Notes: generated from the sequence alone by a model not told the origin. Counted from the first letter of the stretch, positions 1 through 8,795 are shown. The stretch is 64,000 bases of DNA from Pyrococcus kukulkanii (GCF_001577775.1 NZ_CP010835.1:930001-994000), one strand, 5' to 3'. Translations and numbers: made by a program.

Positions 1-382
1 CCTTTACACGGGAGGCACGGTCTATAGAATACTTCTTGAGGAGGCCTACACCTACTATGGAGTACTTCCTCGGAGGCTCAAAGAAGCGGAGGAGATCCTT
101 CATCGTGATGAAGCCAAGGAGATGACCCTTCTCATCCACGACCACCGCTGAACTCTCTTCGCCGCGGAGGCTCTGGACAAGTAGCGATATTGGATCTTCA
201 GGCTGAAGGGTTAAGAACTCCCTATCCATGACGAGCTTCACAGGAACCTTGGAGATGTAGCGGATGTTATAGCTTAGTTCCTCCTTTCTCTTGAGCTGGA
301 GCATCCTGCGTTTATTGCGAATTATTTTGAGTTTCTTCGCCTTCAAGTTCTTGGAGCCTTCCTTGGGGTTTAATGTGTCCAT
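1..382 (-). CDS. CBS-domain protein, 3' part cut off by the window start
   Basis: Reading leftwards from an ATG at 382, the frame stays open to the window edge (127 codons). The first 35 residues are very rich in Lys and Arg. A CBS-like segment follows with the pattern SAVVVDEKGHLLGFITMKDLL, typical of a CBS beta-beta-alpha unit. CBS pairs usually bind adenine nucleotides and regulate a partner protein. The basic N-terminus could contact nucleic acid, but that is inference. The C-terminus is outside the window, so partner domains cannot be seen. Found by translating the reverse strand directly. Confidence 0.7.
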   Translation of the reverse strand, partial: MDTLNPKEGSKNLKAKKLKIIRNKRRMLQLKRKEELSYNIRYISKVPVKLVMDREFLTLQPEDPISLLVQSLRGEESSAVVVDEKGHLLGFITMKDLLRFFEPPRKYSIVGVGLLKKYSIDRASRVK

Positions 383-640
383 TTTCTTCACTAGTAGACA
401 CTAATGTGCTAAAGCGTTTAAAGATTTTGGAACTCATGTTAAGGAATAAATGTCAAAATTTAAGTTTATATGCAAAATAAATTGACAAATATTAGCTAAA
501 GCTTTTTGAATGGGTTTCATTTTTCTGAGGGTTTCTTGGGGATGTAGTAATTAAGGCTGTTCTTTCAGTGGTTTCTTTTGTTGTGTTTGTGTATTTTTGT
601 TACTGTAAGGTTTTTTAAGTTCTGGGTGTGTGTTTTATTG

Positions 641-764
641 GGGTCGTTTCCGTTCGGCCCGGAGGTTGATGACCTCCCGTCTGAGGTGACCGGTGATCCC
701 GATGTGGACGGGAGTGCGAAACCAACCGCACCAGTTGCACTACAACCAGTAGCGGAAACGGTTC
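641..764 (+). ncRNA. GC-rich structured RNA candidate, possibly a TnpB-type omega-RNA relic
   Basis: A GC-rich island inside an otherwise AT-rich spacer. An 8-bp perfect stem (CGTTTCCG 645-652 with CGGAAACG 753-760) encloses three further helices: GGAGGT/ACCTCC (661-666/672-677, loop TGATG), CGTC/GACG (678-681/707-710) and GTGCG/CGCAC (714-718/727-731, 8-nt loop). Such folding is expected of non-coding RNA in hyperthermophiles. One frame through it stays open to a stop at 791-793 and ends in a Pro/Val/Glu-rich tail, which resembles the C-termini of some archaeal TnpB proteins whose genes overlap the guide RNA. No TnpB catalytic part is present. The structure is seen directly; the TnpB link and the strand are inference. 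Confidence 0.45.
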
Positions 765-860
765 AACTTTACCCTCATCAACTAGCAGGCTAATCTCTTT
801 GCCTTATTCCCTCATTATTTTCGGTTGGGCTTATAAACCCACTCTTTCTAATTCAAACTT

Positions 861-917
861 CAGATGGAACATGGCTGATTGAAATTCTCCTCGTTGCCTC
901 GGAGAATCCTCCATCTG
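861..917. repeat. Nested imperfect inverted repeat
   Basis: CAGATGGA (861-868) pairs with TCCATCTG (910-917), and inside it ATTCTCC (884-890) pairs with GGAGAAT (901-907) around a 10-nt loop, leaving an asymmetric 15-nt bulge. It sits about 70 bp after the end of the open frame at 793. A hairpin in this position resembles the right-end palindrome of IS200/IS605-type elements, but no left end or transposase remains. The rest of 383-1200 is AT-rich with no credible gene; the last 60 bp hold the leader of the helicase gene. Confidence 0.35.
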
Positions 918-1200
918 TCTGTAATTCTTACACATAGCTTTAATTGGCTCATCTATTGTTTTCGCTCTAAAGATCCTCATTCTTCATTGCATCGACATCA
1001 TACGGAAAACAAGCCAAGTCCAAAAATAAGAGGTTCAGAAAAGGAGACAAGATATTAAAAAATAAAAACTTTTTAATCTATGTTCACTTGCGACTAAATA
1101 TTCACATCTGGGCTCTTATTTGTGTCTTAGCGAATGTTATGTAGTCTATATAGTCTCGGTAGATTTTTGAGGAGTTTCGCCTAGAGAAAAGGCGATAGCG

Positions 1201-3123
1201 ATGCTGGAGTACTTCCCCTACCAGAGCCTTCGACCGCATCAGGAGGAGTTCATAAACTTGGTTAGAGAAGCCGTTAAAAGCGGAAATAACTTAATAGTGG
1301 AGGCTCCCACGGGGTTCGGGAAGACGATAAGTGTTCTGGCAGGAGTGTTGCCATATGCAATCTCCCTGGGGTACAAGGTGATCTACCTAGCGAGGACTCA
1401 TAAGCAGATGGATAGGGTTATAGAAGAGCTCAAGGCAATAAGAAAGGTGGGAAAAGTTAGTGGAGTTGAGTTCAGGAGCAGGAAGGATCTGTGCCTACAC
1501 AAGTATATTCAAACGTTCGCCCCAGACGCTTACACGAGCATGGTCGTCTGTAAAAGTCTTAGGAAGCTTGGGAAGTGCAAGTTCTATGAGAACCTAAGGG
1601 AGAAGAAAGATAGGGTTAAGGAGATAGTTGAATTCTTTCTGGAGAGACCCTCTTTTCCCTGGGAAGTCCTTGAGTACTCGGAATTGCTGGAGCTATGTCC
1701 TTATGAGGTAACTAGGAAGGTGGGGGAGAAGGCCAACGTAATAGTAGCGAGTTATCTATATATGTTAAACCCATGGATCAGGCAGGCCTTTATGGACAGC
1801 CTTGGAGTTGATTACTCTGATCTGATAGTAATATTCGATGAGGCTCACAACGTTCCAGATCAGGCAATCTCAACGTTAAGCGACAGACTAAGCGTGAGGA
1901 CTATAGAGAGGGCCATTAAAGAGGCCCACGAGTATGGAGAGGATGACGTTGAAAACTTTCTTTCCATATTCCTGAAGGGGCTAGAGATACTGTACAGGAA
2001 GAGATTTGAGAACTACGAATCCTTTGAGGTTCCCATAAGGCCCCAGGAAGTCTTTGAGCATCCAATGCTTGTCCTCTCCTACTCCCCCAGAGATCTGACT
2101 GAGATCATAAATTACATGGTCGAAATTGGAGATGCAATAAGAGAGGATAAGATCGAGAGGAACCTTCCTCCAAGGAGCTACGTTGGAAGGGTAGGAGAAT
2201 TTTTATGGAACTGGCTTTCCGTTGGCGACAGGGAGGATTATATCCACCTCTTCAGCAAGGAAAGGGGACTCGCTCTAGAGCTCGTAGCCCTTGATCCTTC
2301 AGTGGCCTTAGACTTCGTCAACGAGGTTCACTCGGCAATCTTCATGTCAGGAACGCTCAGCCCCTTAGAGGCATTTAGGGATATCGTGGGTGTAAAGGCC
2401 GAGCTAAAGAAGTTCCCCAGAATGGTAAAAAGGGAAAACGCAATAGTTTTAGTTGCGAGGGATGTTTCGACGAGGGGGGAAGAAAGAAGCCCTAACCTGT
2501 ACAGGAAGATCGCTGAATACATTTTTGAGGCTGTAAAAATAATTCCCAAGAATGTGGGCGTTTTCACGGCTTCATACGAAGTATTAGAGGGGATAATAAG
2601 CACTAACATTCATATAAAGATTGAGGAAGAAGTAGGAAAGAAGGTATTCATAGAAAAGAAGGATGCAAGCTCAAGTGAAAATGATGCCATGGTGGCAGAG
2701 TTCAAGTCACATGCAAAGAAAAATGGGGCGGTTCTCTTTGGCGTTATGGGCGGAAGGAACAGCGAAGGTCAGGACTACTCGGGGGATGAAATGAACGGAG
2801 TAGTTTTGGTGGGCATTCCCTACGCTCGGCCAACCCCAAGGGTTCAAGCCCAAATAAGGTACTTCGAGAAGAAGTTTCCTGGGAAGGGGAGGTACTATGG
2901 CTACGTTCTACCTGCCCACAGGAAGCTCGCTCAAGCCGCTGGAAGGGTTCATCGCTCAGCGGAGGAAAAAGGAAGCATAGTAATCCTTGACTACAGGGTT
3001 CTGTGGAGTAACGTTAAAAAGGATCTCCCCGACTGGATGATTGAGACTATGAAATCAGTGACTTTGCCCCTCATGAAGATCAAGCTTAGGAGGTTCTGGA
3101 GGTCTGGTGAGAGTGGAAGGTGA
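1201..3123 (+). CDS. XPD/Rad3-family Fe-S DNA helicase (SF2)
   Basis: A 5'-3' DNA helicase of the XPD/Rad3/DinG group, acting on bubbles or damaged DNA. Walker A is EAPTGFGKT near residue 36 and motif II is the DEAH box in IVIFDEAHNV near residue 215. Between them are the four cysteines expected to hold a [4Fe-4S] cluster (DLCLHKY, VVCKSLRKLGKCKF and LELCPYEV). C-terminal motifs include QAAGRVHRS, equivalent to motif VI. The 640-residue length fits archaeal XPD. The ATG at 1201 is adopted, as the first residues (YFPYQSLRPHQ) match the usual Q-motif start. It overlaps the next gene by 17 bp, suggesting co-transcription with a small membrane protein and ndk. Confidence 0.93.
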   Translation: MLEYFPYQSLRPHQEEFINLVREAVKSGNNLIVEAPTGFGKTISVLAGVLPYAISLGYKVIYLARTHKQMDRVIEELKAIRKVGKVSGVEFRSRKDLCLHKYIQTFAPDAYTSMVVCKSLRKLGKCKFYENLREKKDRVKEIVEFFLERPSFPWEVLEYSELLELCPYEVTRKVGEKANVIVASYLYMLNPWIRQAFMDSLGVDYSDLIVIFDEAHNVPDQAISTLSDRLSVRTIERAIKEAHEYGEDDVENFLSIFLKGLEILYRKRFENYESFEVPIRPQEVFEHPMLVLSYSPRDLTEIINYMVEIGDAIREDKIERNLPPRSYVGRVGEFLWNWLSVGDREDYIHLFSKERGLALELVALDPSVALDFVNEVHSAIFMSGTLSPLEAFRDIVGVKAELKKFPRMVKRENAIVLVARDVSTRGEERSPNLYRKIAEYIFEAVKIIPKNVGVFTASYEVLEGIISTNIHIKIEEEVGKKVFIEKKDASSSENDAMVAEFKSHAKKNGAVLFGVMGGRNSEGQDYSGDEMNGVVLVGIPYARPTPRVQAQIRYFEKKFPGKGRYYGYVLPAHRKLAQAAGRVHRSAEEKGSIVILDYRVLWSNVKKDLPDWMIETMKSVTLPLMKIKLRRFWRSGESGR

Positions 3124-3403
3124 TATATTAACGAAAAGGTGGGGGGATGTTTTAATAACAACTATTGAAAGCTTAATCCTAATGTGGTTTACCTATGCTT
3201 TTCTTTACCAGAATTACCTCCTATACAGGTGGCATAGGGGACTGCCACTTCCCTCAAAAGCACCATTCATATTAGTAGGAGTTGCGAGTGGCTTGGTATT
3301 CTTCGTTTTCAAGATAGATAAGTTAATTAAATCCTCTCAGGAAGATATTAGTGGTGTCGCTGATGGAAGAAGTGGAGAGGACTCTTGTAATAATAAAACC
3401 TGA
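3107..3403 (+). CDS. Small membrane protein of unknown function
   Basis: 98 residues from a GTG at 3107 (GTG 3113 is also possible). Two hydrophobic segments, about residues 14-36 ([19 protein letters not shown]) and 50-67 ([17 protein letters not shown]), suggest a hairpin membrane protein. No family is recognised. The gene overlaps the helicase end by 17 bp and the ndk start by about 41 bp, so it is translationally embedded between them. The overlap and a hydrophobicity pattern unlike random sequence argue that it is real, but the C-terminal 20 residues lie in the ndk overlap and may not be conserved. Confidence 0.55.
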   Translation: MRVEGDILTKRWGDVLITTIESLILMWFTYAFLYQNYLLYRWHRGLPLPSKAPFILVGVASGLVFFVFKIDKLIKSSQEDISGVADGRSGEDSCNNKT

Positions 3404-3848
3404 TGCTGTTGTTAGGGGACTTATTGGTGAAATAATAAGCAGGTTTGAGAAAAGAGGACTAAAAATCGTTGGGATGAAGATGATTTGGATAGACAGGGAA
3501 TTGGCAGAGAAGCACTACGAAGAGCACAAGGGTAAGCCCTTCTTCAATGCCCTTATAGAGTACATTACAAAGGCTCCCGTAGTTGTAATGGTGGTTGAGG
3601 GTAGGTACGCAATCGAGGTTGTAAGGAGGATGGCTGGAGCAACGGATCCCAAGGATGCGGCCCCAGGAACCATTAGGGGGGACTACGGCCTCGATATTGG
3701 AGATGCAATATACAATGTAATTCACGCAAGTGACTCAAAAGAGAGTGCTGAAAGGGAGATCAGCCTGTACTTCAAGCCAGAAGAGCTGTTTGAGTACTGC
3801 AAGGCAGCTGACTGGTTCTACAAGGAAAAGAGAAAAGCTAAATGCTAG
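3363..3848 (+). CDS. ndk: Nucleoside diphosphate kinase
   Basis: Transfers the gamma-phosphate of ATP to NDPs through a phospho-histidine and keeps NTP pools balanced in the cytosol. The family start ([16 protein letters not shown]) and the catalytic histidine in NVIHASDS are both present. The ATG at 3363 is chosen because it gives the usual short N-terminus MEEVERTL; a GTG at 3351 would add four residues. Length of about 161 residues is normal for thermococcal NDK, slightly longer at the C-terminus than bacterial forms. It converges on the 3845-4492 gene, overlapping by 4 bp. Confidence 0.97.
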   Translation: MEEVERTLVIIKPDAVVRGLIGEIISRFEKRGLKIVGMKMIWIDRELAEKHYEEHKGKPFFNALIEYITKAPVVVMVVEGRYAIEVVRRMAGATDPKDAAPGTIRGDYGLDIGDAIYNVIHASDSKESAEREISLYFKPEELFEYCKAADWFYKEKRKAKC

Positions 3849-4492
3849 CCTTTCATTCCTTTTGGAAAGCTTCTCACAAACCTCACGATATTCCTCACAT
3901 CTTTTTCTATTGTGTCGGGCTCTGGTTTCATAAAAACGTAGATTACATTAGTCTTTGGAACTATCGCGACATGTTTGACGTTCTCCACGTTAGAAAATCC
4001 TTCAATGAACCCTTTCACCTCCTTAATGTCCTCGTAGTTGTCAAAAAGCGTCTCAAACTTTACGCCATTAACCTCTTCCTCCCCCTTAAGTAGCTCGATC
4101 TCCCTATCAATCCCTGGTCTCATTCTGAAGTATCCCTTCTGGAGGAAGTGAACCTCCCTCTCTATTTCGAACGTTGGCCTGACAACGATGTAAAGCTTGT
4201 CGTGCCTGTTTATTAGGAGAGAGACTGGAAAGTAGAGAATGCTGTGTCTTGGGAGGAGGGTAAGGGTGTATTCAAACTTTAGTATATCTGGATCGTCAAG
4301 CTTGTAATGGGCCCTGAAACCTACGTATCCCCCAAGCCACACGTAATCCTTGTCCTTGGGCTTTACTATATCTTCTATGCTCCTTAGATAGTGTTGCATA
4401 AGCATTAGGTTAAGCTTCCTTCCCTTGTAGAACTGCAGAGAGGAAACAGCGGCAAGAACCATTATTATAAGAATTAGCATCGAGGCCTCCAT
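3845..4492 (-). CDS. Membrane-anchored conserved protein, unknown function
   Basis: 215 residues. The first 20 ([20 protein letters not shown]) form one hydrophobic segment, probably an N-terminal anchor, and the rest is a mixed alpha/beta soluble domain with no motif I recognise. It starts 3 bp inside the end of the MIP18-like gene and probably forms the third gene of an operon with that gene and the ArsA-like ATPase. The ArsA neighbour might suggest a role in handling membrane or Fe-S proteins, but the sequence does not show this. Function unknown. Confidence 0.8.
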   Translation of the reverse strand: MEASMLILIIMVLAAVSSLQFYKGRKLNLMLMQHYLRSIEDIVKPKDKDYVWLGGYVGFRAHYKLDDPDILKFEYTLTLLPRHSILYFPVSLLINRHDKLYIVVRPTFEIEREVHFLQKGYFRMRPGIDREIELLKGEEEVNGVKFETLFDNYEDIKEVKGFIEGFSNVENVKHVAIVPKTNVIYVFMKPEPDTIEKDVRNIVRFVRSFPKGMKG

Positions 4493-4770
4493 TATCCCTC
4501 CTCCACCGGATAGTACCTTTGGAGTGTTAGATCATCCAAAATCTCAATCTCGTAATCTTTTAGAACATTAACTATCTCCTTCACTATCTTAGCCTGAATT
4601 GGCCATACCATTGCCATTGCTGCGGGCTTTCTTGGCGTATTCCTTGCAAAGGCCACGTAAATAATTACCTTGTTGTCCTCCTTAGCAACCTTAGTTACGA
4701 GGCCCTCACTAACTATATCTTGGCCCGTGAATGGGTTCTTGACTTCCTTCAGTTTCTCAAGAACTTCCAA
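4492..4770 (-). CDS. MIP18/DUF59-like Fe-S assembly factor
   Basis: 92 residues with the small MIP18-family fold pattern: N-terminal helix (VLEKLKEVKNPFTGQDIVSEGLV), beta-strands (KVIIYVAF) and an Arg-Pro turn. MIP18/SufT-like proteins help deliver Fe-S clusters. The conserved Cys seen in many DUF59 members is absent here. The start is a TTG at 4770, 14 bp inside the end of the ArsA-like gene; no ATG fits the family start. Pairing with an ArsA/Mrp-type ATPase is a common arrangement for this family and supports a shared job. Confidence 0.75.
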   Translation of the reverse strand: MEVLEKLKEVKNPFTGQDIVSEGLVTKVAKEDNKVIIYVAFARNTPRKPAAMAMVWPIQAKIVKEIVNVLKDYEIEILDDLTLQRYYPVEEG

Positions 4771-5752
4771 CTATCATACCCCCCACCTTCCTCAACCATT
4801 CAATTCCCCTGGGCTCTTCTTGGAACATTGGGATTTCAACTATATCAACCCCATTAAATTCCCTTTTAACTTCCTCCATAACCCTCTTCTGGGCCTCAAT
4901 TTTTACCTTTATCTCTGGAACCTCACGCTCAAGTTTGATCACCTTGTTCATGACTATTAGATTGAAAGGAACCTTGAACTTCCTGAGGCTTTCATAAGCC
5001 CTCTTGGTTTCGTAGAAGGGAAGCATCTCTGGATTCATAACGGCAACAACTGAAGTCTTTTTGGGGTTGGTTATAGTCTTGTACACGAATTCAATCTCGC
5101 TCCTGTAGGCCTTCAGCTCCTTCATTACTCCGTCCTCTTCCTCTTCTGTTGGGAGCTTTATCTCTTCTCCATCAACTACGAACTTCTGCTCTCCCTGAAT
5201 CTTAGCTATCGCCCTCCTCCTCTCGAGTATCTTTTTCCTGATCTCTATTAGCTTGTTCGCCCATATCAAAGAGATCCTCGGCAGGGCAAGAACCCTCAGT
5301 GTAAGGCCCGTTGGGGGAGTGTCGAACACTATGACGTCCCACTTATCCCCCTCGCTAAGTATCTCCCTTATAGCCTCAAGGGTTGCGTACTCCTCTATTC
5401 CTGGGGAGTACCTTAGGACTTCGAAGTATCTTTCGAGGTTTATCACGGTCAGATACCTATACATGTTCTTCAGGTTCTTCTCAAGGTGCTCCAAGTACTC
5501 CCTGATCATTCCCTCCATGTCAAGCTCGCTCGCGTAGAGGTTCCCCATTATTTCCCTGGGCTCATCTGAAAGCTTCTCCATTAAAACGTCGCCAAGATTG
5601 TGGGCTGGATCAAGGGAAACTATAAGGGTTTTATGGCCTGCCTCCGCTAAGGCAACTGCCAAGGAGGCTGAGGTAGTCGTCTTTCCAACCCCTCCCTTTC
5701 CAATAACAAATATTATCCTGAATCCATCTTGGGGTAAGAGATATTCTCTCAT
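4757..5752 (-). CDS. ArsA/Get3-family ATPase
   Basis: 331 residues with the deviant Walker A of the ArsA/Get3/MinD superclass (IGKGGVGKTTTSA near residue 17), switch I DPAHNLGDVL and switch II FDTPPTGLTLRVL. Eukaryotic Get3 inserts tail-anchored membrane proteins and bacterial ArsA drives arsenite export. No arsB or ars regulator is nearby and the Get3 CxxC zinc site is not visible, so the substrate is unknown. A long charged helical insert (about residues 165-215, many Glu/Lys/Arg) occupies the region that forms the client-binding subdomain in Get3. First gene of a three-gene minus-strand operon. Confidence 0.88.
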   Translation of the reverse strand: MREYLLPQDGFRIIFVIGKGGVGKTTTSASLAVALAEAGHKTLIVSLDPAHNLGDVLMEKLSDEPREIMGNLYASELDMEGMIREYLEHLEKNLKNMYRYLTVINLERYFEVLRYSPGIEEYATLEAIREILSEGDKWDVIVFDTPPTGLTLRVLALPRISLIWANKLIEIRKKILERRRAIAKIQGEQKFVVDGEEIKLPTEEEEDGVMKELKAYRSEIEFVYKTITNPKKTSVVAVMNPEMLPFYETKRAYESLRKFKVPFNLIVMNKVIKLEREVPEIKVKIEAQKRVMEEVKREFNGVDIVEIPMFQEEPRGIEWLRKVGGMIVGSS

Positions 5753-5813
5753 GCTCTCAACCTCCTTTACGGGGCTGAAGCCTAATTTCTCATTTTTTCC
5801 TTCCCCATTTCTC

Positions 5814-5892
5814 TGGCCGTGTCCGATGACGCTAACCTGCCCGGTGAACCATGGGCGACCGTGCGGAGTTGTGGGATCCCCGTTCAGGGGAA
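5814..5892. other. GC-rich structured spacer, possible ncRNA
   Basis: The spacer between the 5902 gene and the ArsA-like gene contains about 80 unusually GC-rich bases. Two clear hairpins are visible: GCCCGG-TGAA-CC-AT-GGGC (5839-5856) and TCCCC-GTTCA-GGGGA (5877-5891). No reading frame of note crosses it. In AT-rich hyperthermophile genomes such islands are often non-coding RNAs. I could not fit C/D boxes (CTGA is absent on the plus strand) or a convincing H/ACA fold with an ACA tail on either strand, so class and strand are undecided. Confidence 0.35.
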
Positions 5893-5901
5893 GAGATAAG
5901 C

Positions 5902-6168
5902 TTAGTCTATGTCAAACATTCCCGCGACCTCAGCAAACACATCATCTAGATCAACAGCTCTCTGTTGCATCACCTTTATCTCCTTCACCATGTGTGGCAT
6001 GAGCCTCAATACGAGAGTGGTTGGTGGAGAAGGGATGCCTATAAAGGAGGCCATCAAAATTAGGGCGAACACATTCTCAAGCTCCCTCAGTTCAAATTCA
6101 ATATATTCGGTTGAGCTCTGCTTAAAGTATTCAAAGAACCCCTTAAGAAAGTTCTTTATAGGCTCCAT
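5902..6168 (-). CDS. Small conserved protein next to CstA, unknown function
   Basis: 88 residues from an ATG at 6168 with a good ribosome site (AGGAGG, 8 nt upstream). The N-terminus is amphipathic (FLKGFFEYFKQSSTEYIEFELRE), the middle is hydrophobic (FALILMASFIGIPSPPTTLVL) and the C-terminus is acidic. It lies 36 bp downstream of cstA on the same strand and is probably co-transcribed. A membrane-associated accessory subunit of the CstA transporter is plausible from position and hydrophobicity but is not demonstrated. Confidence 0.72.
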   Translation of the reverse strand: MEPIKNFLKGFFEYFKQSSTEYIEFELRELENVFALILMASFIGIPSPPTTLVLRLMPHMVKEIKVMQQRAVDLDDVFAEVAGMFDID

Positions 6169-6204
6169 TTTAGCGCCTCCTAAATGTAAAAGAAAAGAAG
6201 GAAG

Positions 6205-7989
6205 TCAGGCGGCAGCAGCCTGATATTCTTCTGCTGGCTTCTTCCAGGCGTGGTACCAGTCAATTACCAGCAGGAAGTTAAGTGCGAGGCCAACGATTGT
6301 TATGATGCTAACCCATATGTTGGCTTTACCAACGTAAATCAGGAACCATATTAGGGCCGCCGTGACTGTCACCCAGAGGAACAATGCCGGAATTAAAACG
6401 GCCCACTTCCATATTCCTGCAGGTCTTTGGATCTTTGCTACCCAGAGGGAAGCTGTCATCATGGCTATGCTTGCAAGCATTTGGTTCATTCCGCTGAAGG
6501 CTGGCCATATAACGAGCCACTTTCCGATCCACGCTAGATAAATTCCTAGGAACACTAAGACGAAAGATGCAACCCACTTGTTCTTGAGTATCTCTGGCCC
6601 CTTGATCATCTCCATGACCTCTTGCCATGCGAACCTTCCAAGCCTTGTCGCCGTGTCTAAGGATGTTAGTGCAAACGCTGAAACCCAAAGGCTAGCAAAC
6701 AGTGTTCCTAGCTTTATATCAATGCCAAATGCATCATGTAAACCGTAGGCGTAACTCTTTGCAAATATGCCAACTTTCCCTATTGCTCCAATACTCTTTG
6801 TGGAATCAAGGGCCGATATTCCGAGAGCTTCCATAATAGCCTTTACTTTATCTGGGTTTGTAGGGCTCACTAGAGGAGCATATGCTTTTGCCCAATTTTC
6901 TAGTGTGATTCCTATATTTGCATCATGAAACACTTTAAATCCATACACTGCTATTGATGAGATAACGATCGTTGAGAGAAATCCTTCTGTGAACATTCCA
7001 CCGTACCCTACAAGTAGGCCATGGAGTTCGTTATCAAGCTGTTTTGATGAGGTTCCCGAACCAACCAAGGAGTGGAAACCGCTCAGTGCACCACATGCTA
7101 TGACTAGTGGAATTGTTGGCCAGAACGGTGAGGGCTTTCCACCAACAACATGGGCGCTCCAAGTGGTGTACGCTGGAGCAGTGAACGTTCCTAAGCCCTT
7201 AAGACCAACCACAAGAAATGCTATGCCTCCAAGTGCCAGACCAAACCACAGAATGTAGGCGTTTAGGTAGTCCCTAGGTTGCAGGAGGATCCAGACTGGC
7301 AGTGAAGATGCAACTATTATGTATGCCCCTAAGAATACGTACCATGCCTGCTTGCTTGCCACTATTGGGAACTTAAATCCTACATATATCGATAGAGCCA
7401 GAAGGATTATCCCTATAATTGTTCCAATCTTAAAGTCTATCTGCACTTTGTAGAGCAACCATCCCAAGAGGACTGCAATCAGTAGGAATAATATTGATGC
7501 CGTTGCAGCTCCCGGCGTATTGACGAATATCCCTGCTATAACGTTAGCAAATGCTGCTATCACAAGTAGCAATGCAAACCAGACGTAGAGCTCAAAGGCC
7601 ATGCTGGTTCTCTTGCTCATGAGCTTTCCGGCAATCCACTGGATTGACCTACCATCATAGCGTACAGATGACATCAATGCTAAGTAGTCGTGAACAGCTC
7701 CAATGAACACGTTTCCGAACCAGACCCACAGCAATCCTGGTAACCAACCCCACGCCATTGCCACGGCTGGACCTACAATTGGCCCTGCACCAGCTATTGA
7801 AGCAAAGTGGTGGCCGTAGAGGACTAATGGGTGCGCTGGAACGTAGTCAACGCCATCGTAGAGCCTGTGTGCTGGTGTTGGCCTGTTTGGATCTGCCTTT
7901 ACTACCTTATTCTGGAGAGCCTTACCATAGGTGTGATATAAGGTAACATAAATGAGACCCGCAAGAAAGATGACAACGGCGGAATTCAT
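6205..7989 (-). CDS. cstA: CstA-family peptide/pyruvate transporter
   Basis: 594 residues, strongly hydrophobic with about 15-16 predicted membrane helices. It matches carbon starvation protein A throughout, including YDGVDYVPAHPLVLYGHHF, GPAVAMAWGWLPGLLW and SGFHSLVGSGTSSKQLDNE. CstA proteins import peptides (and pyruvate in enterobacteria), fitting a peptide-fermenting archaeon. ATG at 7989 with GAGGTGATT upstream. The C-terminus ends in a poly-Ala stretch. Transcribed alone or with the 88-residue gene downstream. Confidence 0.95.
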   Translation of the reverse strand: MNSAVVIFLAGLIYVTLYHTYGKALQNKVVKADPNRPTPAHRLYDGVDYVPAHPLVLYGHHFASIAGAGPIVGPAVAMAWGWLPGLLWVWFGNVFIGAVHDYLALMSSVRYDGRSIQWIAGKLMSKRTSMAFELYVWFALLLVIAAFANVIAGIFVNTPGAATASILFLLIAVLLGWLLYKVQIDFKIGTIIGIILLALSIYVGFKFPIVASKQAWYVFLGAYIIVASSLPVWILLQPRDYLNAYILWFGLALGGIAFLVVGLKGLGTFTAPAYTTWSAHVVGGKPSPFWPTIPLVIACGALSGFHSLVGSGTSSKQLDNELHGLLVGYGGMFTEGFLSTIVISSIAVYGFKVFHDANIGITLENWAKAYAPLVSPTNPDKVKAIMEALGISALDSTKSIGAIGKVGIFAKSYAYGLHDAFGIDIKLGTLFASLWVSAFALTSLDTATRLGRFAWQEVMEMIKGPEILKNKWVASFVLVFLGIYLAWIGKWLVIWPAFSGMNQMLASIAMMTASLWVAKIQRPAGIWKWAVLIPALFLWVTVTAALIWFLIYVGKANIWVSIITIVGLALNFLLVIDWYHAWKKPAEEYQAAAA

Positions 7990-7991
7990 GG

Positions 7992-8029
7992 AATCACCTC
8001 GGCATTTTAAAAGTCACATCTAATATAAA
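7992..8029 (-). promoter_or_regulatory. Promoter and ribosome site of cstA
   Basis: On the minus strand an archaeal TATA element TTTATATTAG (8020-8029) lies about 30 bp upstream of the expected start site, followed by GAGGTGATT (7992-8000) and the ATG at 7989. Read by eye from consensus. Confidence 0.55.
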
Positions 8030-8062
8030 TCATTTTTGGACAAAAATTTGAACTATTTACAA

Positions 8063-8752
8063 CTAAAGAAAAGTTATTTTTGCCTTACCATTGTCTTTAA
8101 GCCATTGTAAAAGTTCTCTTGCGAAACTCAACTTCTTCCTTTTTTCCTCCCATGCAGTTGTATGTTGCCTTAACCAGGGCTTGCTCCACTTTCCAACTAA
8201 GCCCGAGAAGTCGAAACCTACAAGGATTATCTCCCTAGCTCCAAGCTCCTCTGCCAGAAATGCAGCTCTATCCCCATCCGTAAAGCCCCCAAAGTTGTAT
8301 ATTATGTCAAGGGGCTCAGTTTGGCAAGTTCCCAGAACTACGGGGAAGTTCGTCACGAGAGGGAGCTTGTCCATATTATCACCGTGGGCATGAACCACCA
8401 TAATTGCCCTTCCTGATGCTCTTATCAAATCTTGAATTCTCCCGTCAAGGTCTGTAACTACGATATCGGGGATTATTTGATGCTCCAGAAGGGCAGTAGT
8501 CGCTCCATCTGCTGCTATCTTTGTACCATCTGAGAAATCGTATTCCTTTAGGGCATCTTCGAGGTTGGGGCCGGCACCGAACACGTAAACTTTTTCCATA
8601 ATTACAGCTTTAAGTTCTTCTTTAATTATGTAATTATCGTTTTCAATGAGAATTGCCCTTAACAGCTCGGTCGATCTTCGGTCTGCTTCAACTGAATACC
8701 CCATCTCCCTGACTATCCGCTCGTAAAACTGTTTCCACTCTTCCCACTTCAT
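8063..8752 (-). CDS. mptE: 6-hydroxymethyl-7,8-dihydropterin pyrophosphokinase MptE (DUF115)
   Basis: Transfers pyrophosphate from ATP to 6-hydroxymethyl-dihydropterin in archaeal folate/methanopterin-type cofactor synthesis; unrelated to bacterial FolK. Diagnostic DUF115 motifs are VFGAGPNLEDAL, AADGATTALL, PDIVVTDLDG and VVHAHGDN, followed by the C-terminal GFDFSGLVGKWSKPWL. Length of 229 residues fits the family. Together with beta-RFAP synthase at 26.7 kb this suggests the organism makes a modified pterin. Single gene, divergent from the tRNA-binding-domain protein. Confidence 0.92.
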   Translation of the reverse strand: MKWEEWKQFYERIVREMGYSVEADRRSTELLRAILIENDNYIIKEELKAVIMEKVYVFGAGPNLEDALKEYDFSDGTKIAADGATTALLEHQIIPDIVVTDLDGRIQDLIRASGRAIMVVHAHGDNMDKLPLVTNFPVVLGTCQTEPLDIIYNFGGFTDGDRAAFLAEELGAREIILVGFDFSGLVGKWSKPWLRQHTTAWEEKRKKLSFARELLQWLKDNGKAKITFL

Positions 8753-8795
8753 GTCGATATAATTTGGAGAAATGGGGTATATAAGTTAATGTAAC

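Noticed and set aside
5814-5892. C/D box sRNA in the GC-rich spacer
   Set aside because: A C-like box (CGATGA) is present, but no CTGA box follows on the plus strand and the reverse strand lacks a paired set.
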